A stretch of 64,000 bases of DNA from Actinokineospora sp. NBRC 105648. GTDB lineage: Bacteria > Actinomycetota > Actinomycetes > Mycobacteriales > Pseudonocardiaceae. The notes under the pieces are model-generated. The model saw only the letters and a program-made list of their open reading frames with translations. It did not search any database and was not told where the DNA came from. Of this stretch, positions 60,207 to 64,000 are shown piece after piece. Position numbers and translations under genes: made by a program. Each line of letters opens with the position of its first letter. Position 1 is the stretch's first letter. Location: NCBI RefSeq assembly GCF_030269645.1, contig NZ_BSTR01000044.1:1-64000 (forward strand), read 5' to 3'.

Positions 60207-63044
60207 CTAGCGGTCGGCGGTGGCGTCGGCCAGCACGGCCGCTATCTCCACGCGCGATCCCACGCGCAGCTTCTGCAGCACCGCGGCGACGTGCAGCTCC
60301 ACCGTGCGGACGGACAGCCCGAGGCTGGACGCGATCTCCCGGTTGCTGCGGCTCGCCGCGGCCAGACCCGCGACCTCACGCTCGCGCGGCGAGAGTCGGT
60401 CGCCGTAGGCGGGGCGACCGCGTTTGCGGGTGGGCAAGGCCTGATGGGCGCGCAGCACGTCGTGGCAATGCCGTACCCGGACGGTCGCGCCGAGCTCGAC
60501 GAAGACCGCCTCGGCGTCGCGCACGAGGTGTACGCCGTCCTGGCCCGCCGCCAGCGCGCACTCCCCGTGCCCGAGTCGGGCCCGGGCCCACCAGAACCGG
60601 CGGGGCATCGCCGCGAACGCCGCCTCCGCCTCGGCGTACCCGGCCAGTGCCGCGTCGAGGTCGCCCCGCCGGTGACCGAGCACGGCGCGGCCCAGGACGA
60701 GGGCCGCGTCCGCCGCAGGGCAGTCCAGGTCGCGCACACCCTCCGCGTGCTCCTCGAGCAGGTCCTCGGCGGCACCGAACCGGTCCACCCGGCACAGCAG
60801 GTCGACCGCCACCGGGGTCACCTCCGCGGCCCAGACCCACATGCCGGTGCGCCGGACGACCTCCAACGCCGCGTCCAGCTCCGGCACCGGTTCGGCGCGG
60901 ATCGGCCCGCGGTGGCGCGACTCGGCGACGAGGACGTACGCGGCGGCAGCCACCGGTGGCGCGGGCGGCGTGCCCGCGACCAAACCCCGCAGCAGGCGCA
61001 GGGCGTCGGCGGAGTCCCCCGCCTCCGCCGCGAGCGCGCCCGCGACCAGCCGGTACCCGGCCGCGATCCGCGGCAGCTCGACGTGGTCGGCGGCCGCGGC
61101 CCGCTCGCGCAGGCCCTGCCAGTCGCCGCGCAGCCAGTCGAGCAGCACGTCGTTCGCGCCCAGGTGCTCCTCGGTGAACGGCGCCGCGAACTCCCGGGCC
61201 AGCTCGCGGCCGCGCACCATGTCGTCCCCGGCCCGCCGGTAGTGGCCCAGCCAGCAGGCGGCCTCGGCGAAGTTGAAGCAGGCCCGCACCAGGTGCTGCC
61301 CGCGCTCGAAGTCCGCGGGCGTCGCCAGGACCTCCTCGGCCAGCGACCACGCCTCGGGCCTGCCGCACTCCAGCAGGGCGGAGGCCTTGTTGACCAGGAA
61401 CGCGAACCGGGCGACCGGGTCGACGAGGGTCTCGGCCAGCGCGTCCGCCTCGCGCAGCCAGCGCAGGCCGACCCGCACGTGCTGGTGGCAGGCGTTCGTG
61501 CTGGCCAAGCAGGACATCACCCGGGCGGCGAGGTCGGGCCTGGACGCGCGCAGCTCACCGACGGCCGCCTCGAGCTCGCGGTAACCCGCGGCCGCGTCGC
61601 CCGCCTGGTTGACCAGCAGCAGGCCCAGGTCCTTGCGCAGCTCGCCGCGGACCTCGACGGGCAGCCCGACGGTGGCCAGCAGCCCGCGCAGCACCTGCTC
61701 GGTCACGGCGAAGTCCAGGCCGTAGAGGGCGACCGGGCCCAGCTTGACCGCCAGCCGCCGGCGCTCGGCGAGGTCGTCGGTGGTGTCGAGCAGCTCCCGC
61801 AGCGCGGCGAGCGCGGCGCCGGTGTCGCCCACCACGATCGCCCGGTCCACGCCAGCCTCGACGCTGCGGCGCCAGGCCGCGTGCTCACCCGCGGCCTTGA
61901 GGTGGTGGCCGACGCGCATGTGCCGCGGCTCCCCCGGCGCCGCCTGCAGGACGGCGGCGGCCCGGCGGTGCAGGTTGCGCAGCGCGCTGGGTGTCAGAGT
62001 GCGGATGACGGCGTGGCCAGCGAGGTCGTGCGTGCAGCGGTAGCGCCCGTCGGACTCCTGGAGCAGCCTGGACACGACGAGCCGATCCAGCGCGTCCTCA
62101 CCCACTTCGGGGCGGACCTCGGCGACCGCGCACAGCTCGGCGGCGGCCGTGGGCACCCCGAGCACCGCCGCCGCGGTGACCAGTCCGCGGGCGGCACCGT
62201 CCAGCGGCGCCAACCTGCCGCCGATCAGTTCGAGGTACCCGTCCGAGACGTAGTTGTCGGCTGAGCTGTCGCCGGTCAGGGTCTCCCACGGGGCGGCGCC
62301 GGGCCCGGCGCGCTCGATCGCGGCCCGCACCACCTCCTCGATCGCGAACGGGAGCCCTCCGGTCAACCGCAGCAGGGCGGCCGCGGGCGCGGGCCCGGTG
62401 GAGCGCGCCACCGCGTGCGCCATCGCCGCCGTCTCGGTGATCGACAGCGGCTCCAGCCGGACCACGCCGGTGGCCACCCCGGAGCGCGGCGGGGTGATCC
62501 CCCAGGACCGCTCACCCGGGCGGTGGCTCAGCACCAGCGCGAGGTCGGGCGGCAGGTGGCCGACCAGGAACCGGAGGAACTCCACGGTCGCGTCGTCGGT
62601 CCAGTGGAAGTCGTCGAGGACGAGCACCGCCGGACCGGCGAGCGCCAGCAGGTGCCGCAGCGCGCGGTAGCGGCGGTGCCGCTCCATCCTCGGGTCGTCC
62701 GGCGGCGCGGCGGGGGCGGGCAGCCGGGGACCCAGCTCCGGCAGCAGCGGGACCAGGGCGCCGAGGACGGGGTCCGGCTGGTCGGTCCAGGGCACGGAGT
62801 CGTCCGAGAGCAGGGCGTCGACCAGCGGGGCCAGCGGCAGCGGCTCGCGCAGCGACTGGCAGGTGCCGACGAGCTTGCGGCGGCCGCGCAGGGCCGGGTG
62901 GGCCAGCAGCTCCTCGATCAGCCGGGTCTTGCCGACCCCGGCGTCGCCCACGACCCGCACCACCGCGGGTGGGCCCGCCACCAGGTCCAGCAGCGCCCGG
63001 ACCTCGTCGGCGCGCCCGACGAGGGGGGTGACCGCCTGTGCCAT
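60207..63044 (-). CDS. LuxR-family regulator with AAA ATPase domain (LAL type)
   Basis: A 945-residue transcriptional activator. An N-terminal ATPase has Walker A GDAGVGKT (33-40) and Walker B VLVLDDFHW. A long helical-repeat sensor (TPR/MalT-like) fills the middle, and a C-terminal LuxR HTH reads LSPREREVAGLAAASRSNRE, then LGLSVRTVELHVAAVLQKL. LAL proteins commonly activate secondary-metabolite clusters when bound to a ligand and ATP. I chose the ATG at 63042-63044 because GGAGG lies six bases upstream; starts at 63071 and 63095 are possible. No neighbour fixes its target. Confidence 0.9.
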   Translation of the reverse strand: MAQAVTPLVGRADEVRALLDLVAGPPAVVRVVGDAGVGKTRLIEELLAHPALRGRRKLVGTCQSLREPLPLAPLVDALLSDDSVPWTDQPDPVLGALVPLLPELGPRLPAPAAPPDDPRMERHRRYRALRHLLALAGPAVLVLDDFHWTDDATVEFLRFLVGHLPPDLALVLSHRPGERSWGITPPRSGVATGVVRLEPLSITETAAMAHAVARSTGPAPAAALLRLTGGLPFAIEEVVRAAIERAGPGAAPWETLTGDSSADNYVSDGYLELIGGRLAPLDGAARGLVTAAAVLGVPTAAAELCAVAEVRPEVGEDALDRLVVSRLLQESDGRYRCTHDLAGHAVIRTLTPSALRNLHRRAAAVLQAAPGEPRHMRVGHHLKAAGEHAAWRRSVEAGVDRAIVVGDTGAALAALRELLDTTDDLAERRRLAVKLGPVALYGLDFAVTEQVLRGLLATVGLPVEVRGELRKDLGLLLVNQAGDAAAGYRELEAAVGELRASRPDLAARVMSCLASTNACHQHVRVGLRWLREADALAETLVDPVARFAFLVNKASALLECGRPEAWSLAEEVLATPADFERGQHLVRACFNFAEAACWLGHYRRAGDDMVRGRELAREFAAPFTEEHLGANDVLLDWLRGDWQGLRERAAAADHVELPRIAAGYRLVAGALAAEAGDSADALRLLRGLVAGTPPAPPVAAAAYVLVAESRHRGPIRAEPVPELDAALEVVRRTGMWVWAAEVTPVAVDLLCRVDRFGAAEDLLEEHAEGVRDLDCPAADAALVLGRAVLGHRRGDLDAALAGYAEAEAAFAAMPRRFWWARARLGHGECALAAGQDGVHLVRDAEAVFVELGATVRVRHCHDVLRAHQALPTRKRGRPAYGDRLSPREREVAGLAAASRSNREIASSLGLSVRTVELHVAAVLQKLRVGSRVEIAAVLADATADR

Positions 63045-63579
63045 GCCCGTCCTCCAGCGCGTGGCCGCCATCCGTAGGCGAACACTGTCGCTCACTCCGC
63101 CGTTCGGGGCAATGTCGCAGGTGGGCGCGGTGCGGGGGGTGGATCACCGGCGCGCCGGGTGGACCACCGAGGAAATACCTCGTGGCTGACTGTCCGGTCC
63201 TACCTGGAAAAATACCCGGACTACCTGGTAAATATTCCCGCACCGAAGCGCAAATCAACCCTGCGGGCCATTGTTAATGATGCCCTGACGTCAAGTGAAC
63301 CGAACCTTGACGGCCCCTATTTTCCGTGGATAACCTGGCAATCGTTCCGGCCGGCGTCCCCCATCTCCATTCTGGCCGGAATTGAAAAACCCCTGTCGAC
63401 CTGGACGGCGGCGGAAGCGAACGCCGACCGCCGTTTCCGGTGAATCGCCCCCACAAGGGACATGGCCGAACCGGACTTCCCCCGCCGTTCACGTCGACAG
63501 CCATTTCCCGCGGTGTCCCCCGCACGCTCCGCGTGCGGTTCCCCTGCATCCGTGAGCGCCTGCTCCGGGAAGGTTTCCG
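63045..63579. other. Long divergent intergenic region
   Basis: 535 bases between the LuxR gene and a secreted-protein gene, clearly more AT-rich than its surroundings from about 63170 to 63400. It contains a 21-bp tandem repeat (next entry) and presumably both promoters. The longest frame (63159-63443, plus) has low third-position GC and no known domain, so I do not call it a gene. Confidence 0.5.
63200..63241. repeat. 21-bp tandem direct repeat
   Basis: Two head-to-tail copies, CTACCTGGAAAAATACCCGG (63200 on) and CTACCTGGTAAATATTCCCG (63221 on). Paired direct repeats of one helical-turn multiple upstream of a LuxR-family gene are plausible regulator sites; which gene they serve is unknown. 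Confidence 0.5.
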
Positions 63580-64000
63580 ATGTCATCGAAAACCCTGCGC
63601 TACGCCGTCACGCTGGTGACGGCCGGGGCGCTCTGCGTCATGCTGGACTCCTCGAGCTCGGCCGCGCCGGGAGCGGGCGCGGCGTGCGCCGCCCAGGCCG
63701 ACGCGCTCGCCGAGGGACTGCCGAGCTGCGTCTCCGCGGCGGTGGCGCTCGACCGGCTGCCCGCGGTCGGCGAGTCGGCCACGGTGCGCGTCGCCCTCGG
63801 TGCCAAGACCCGGGTGGACGGCGCCCGCCTCACCCTCCGGCTGCCCGCGAGCCTGCGGCTGGAGACCGGCGGCACCGGCCTCTCGGCGCCGCGGCCGGTC
63901 GGCCTCGACCAGGTCGCGGAGCAGACCTTCGCCCTCACCACGACGGGCCGCTCGGTCAGCGTGCGCGTCACCGCCCTCGCCGCCGGGCCCGCGCAGATCC
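63580..64000 (+). CDS. Secreted protein, N-terminal part (runs off the window)
   Basis: The frame opens at ATG 63580-63582 with GGGAAGG about six bases upstream and is still open at the window end (140 codons seen). Residues 1-33 look like a Sec signal peptide (SSKTLRYAVTLVTAGALCVM, then small residues near SSAAPGAGA). The mature part is beta-rich (AVGESATVRVALGAKT, LTLRLPASLRLETGG), suggesting an Ig-like or DUF11-type extracellular domain. Product unknown. Confidence 0.7.
   Translation, partial: MSSKTLRYAVTLVTAGALCVMLDSSSSAAPGAGAACAAQADALAEGLPSCVSAAVALDRLPAVGESATVRVALGAKTRVDGARLTLRLPASLRLETGGTGLSAPRPVGLDQVAEQTFALTTTGRSVSVRVTALAAGPAQI

Noticed and set aside
63159-63443. 94-codon plus-strand frame between the LuxR and secreted-protein genes
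   Set aside because: Low third-position GC, no ribosome site, no recognisable domain, and it is built over the tandem repeat; treated as non-coding.

Overview
The window is high-GC DNA with many GTG starts, frequent 4-nt stop/start overlaps, a DmdR/IdeR-type iron box and a BlaI/M56 pair. This fits an actinomycete, probably of the Pseudonocardiales type (placement inferred from style, not from a marker gene). No rRNA, tRNA or CRISPR array was seen.

Layout. 1-471: a decayed IS5-family (IS427-like) insertion sequence. 526-3569: a TetR regulator, an MDR oxidoreductase and an alpha/beta hydrolase that share an operator-like motif. 3579-6164: a secreted VWA/Ig-repeat protein. 6503-38608: one minus-strand operon of eight genes for a mixed-ligand siderophore. 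In transcription order these are an MbtH-like protein, a salicylate synthase fused to ArCP-Cy-A-PCP, a salicyl-AMP ligase, three further NRPSs (C-A-PCP-E; C-A-PCP-E/C-A-PCP/C-A-PCP/C-A-PCP-E; C-A-PCP-TE), a ferric-siderophore binding lipoprotein and a SyrP-like Fe(II)/2OG hydroxylase. The single promoter upstream of mbtH carries an iron box at the start site and a second perfect palindrome over the -10. 38900-40289: an M56 metalloprotease divergent from a BlaI-like repressor. 40528-41490: an AlkA-like DNA glycosylase.

41549-60200 looks like an organosulfur (or related heteroatom) scavenging island. It holds a peptide/nickel-type ABC importer, three luciferase-like flavin monooxygenases, an SfnB/DszC-like acyl-CoA dehydrogenase-fold flavoenzyme, a flavin reductase, a BisC/TorA-type molybdoenzyme, a LysR regulator, a rhodanese, a GlcD-type FAD oxidase, an alpha/beta hydrolase and a ketopantoate-reductase-family protein. 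Four promoters in it share one rigid architecture: a 26-bp box (ATnA-N9-ATSGS-N4-SATC), exactly 11 nt, a TTGGAC -35, 19 nt, and a -10. This defines a local regulon directly from sequence. 60207-63044 is a large LuxR-family (LAL) ATPase regulator and 63580-64000 is the start of a secreted protein.

How the siderophore genes fit together. Salicylate is made and loaded by the first two enzymes and joined to a heterocyclised residue, probably Ser/Thr. Specificity codes then read Asx (epimerised), Thr (epimerised), X, X, N5-hydroxyornithine (epimerised), X, with thioesterase release. Condensation-domain types match the positions of the epimerases, so the line appears colinear. A hydroxyphenyl-oxazoline, a beta-hydroxy-Asx and a hydroxamate would together give six iron ligands. 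The three X domains share an unusual acidic code I cannot assign, and no ornithine N-hydroxylase, exporter or import permease is in the window.

The other notable object is a 373-bp nested palindromic repeat at 54561-54933. It consists of two inverted ~140-bp units whose 31-bp terminal arms covary.
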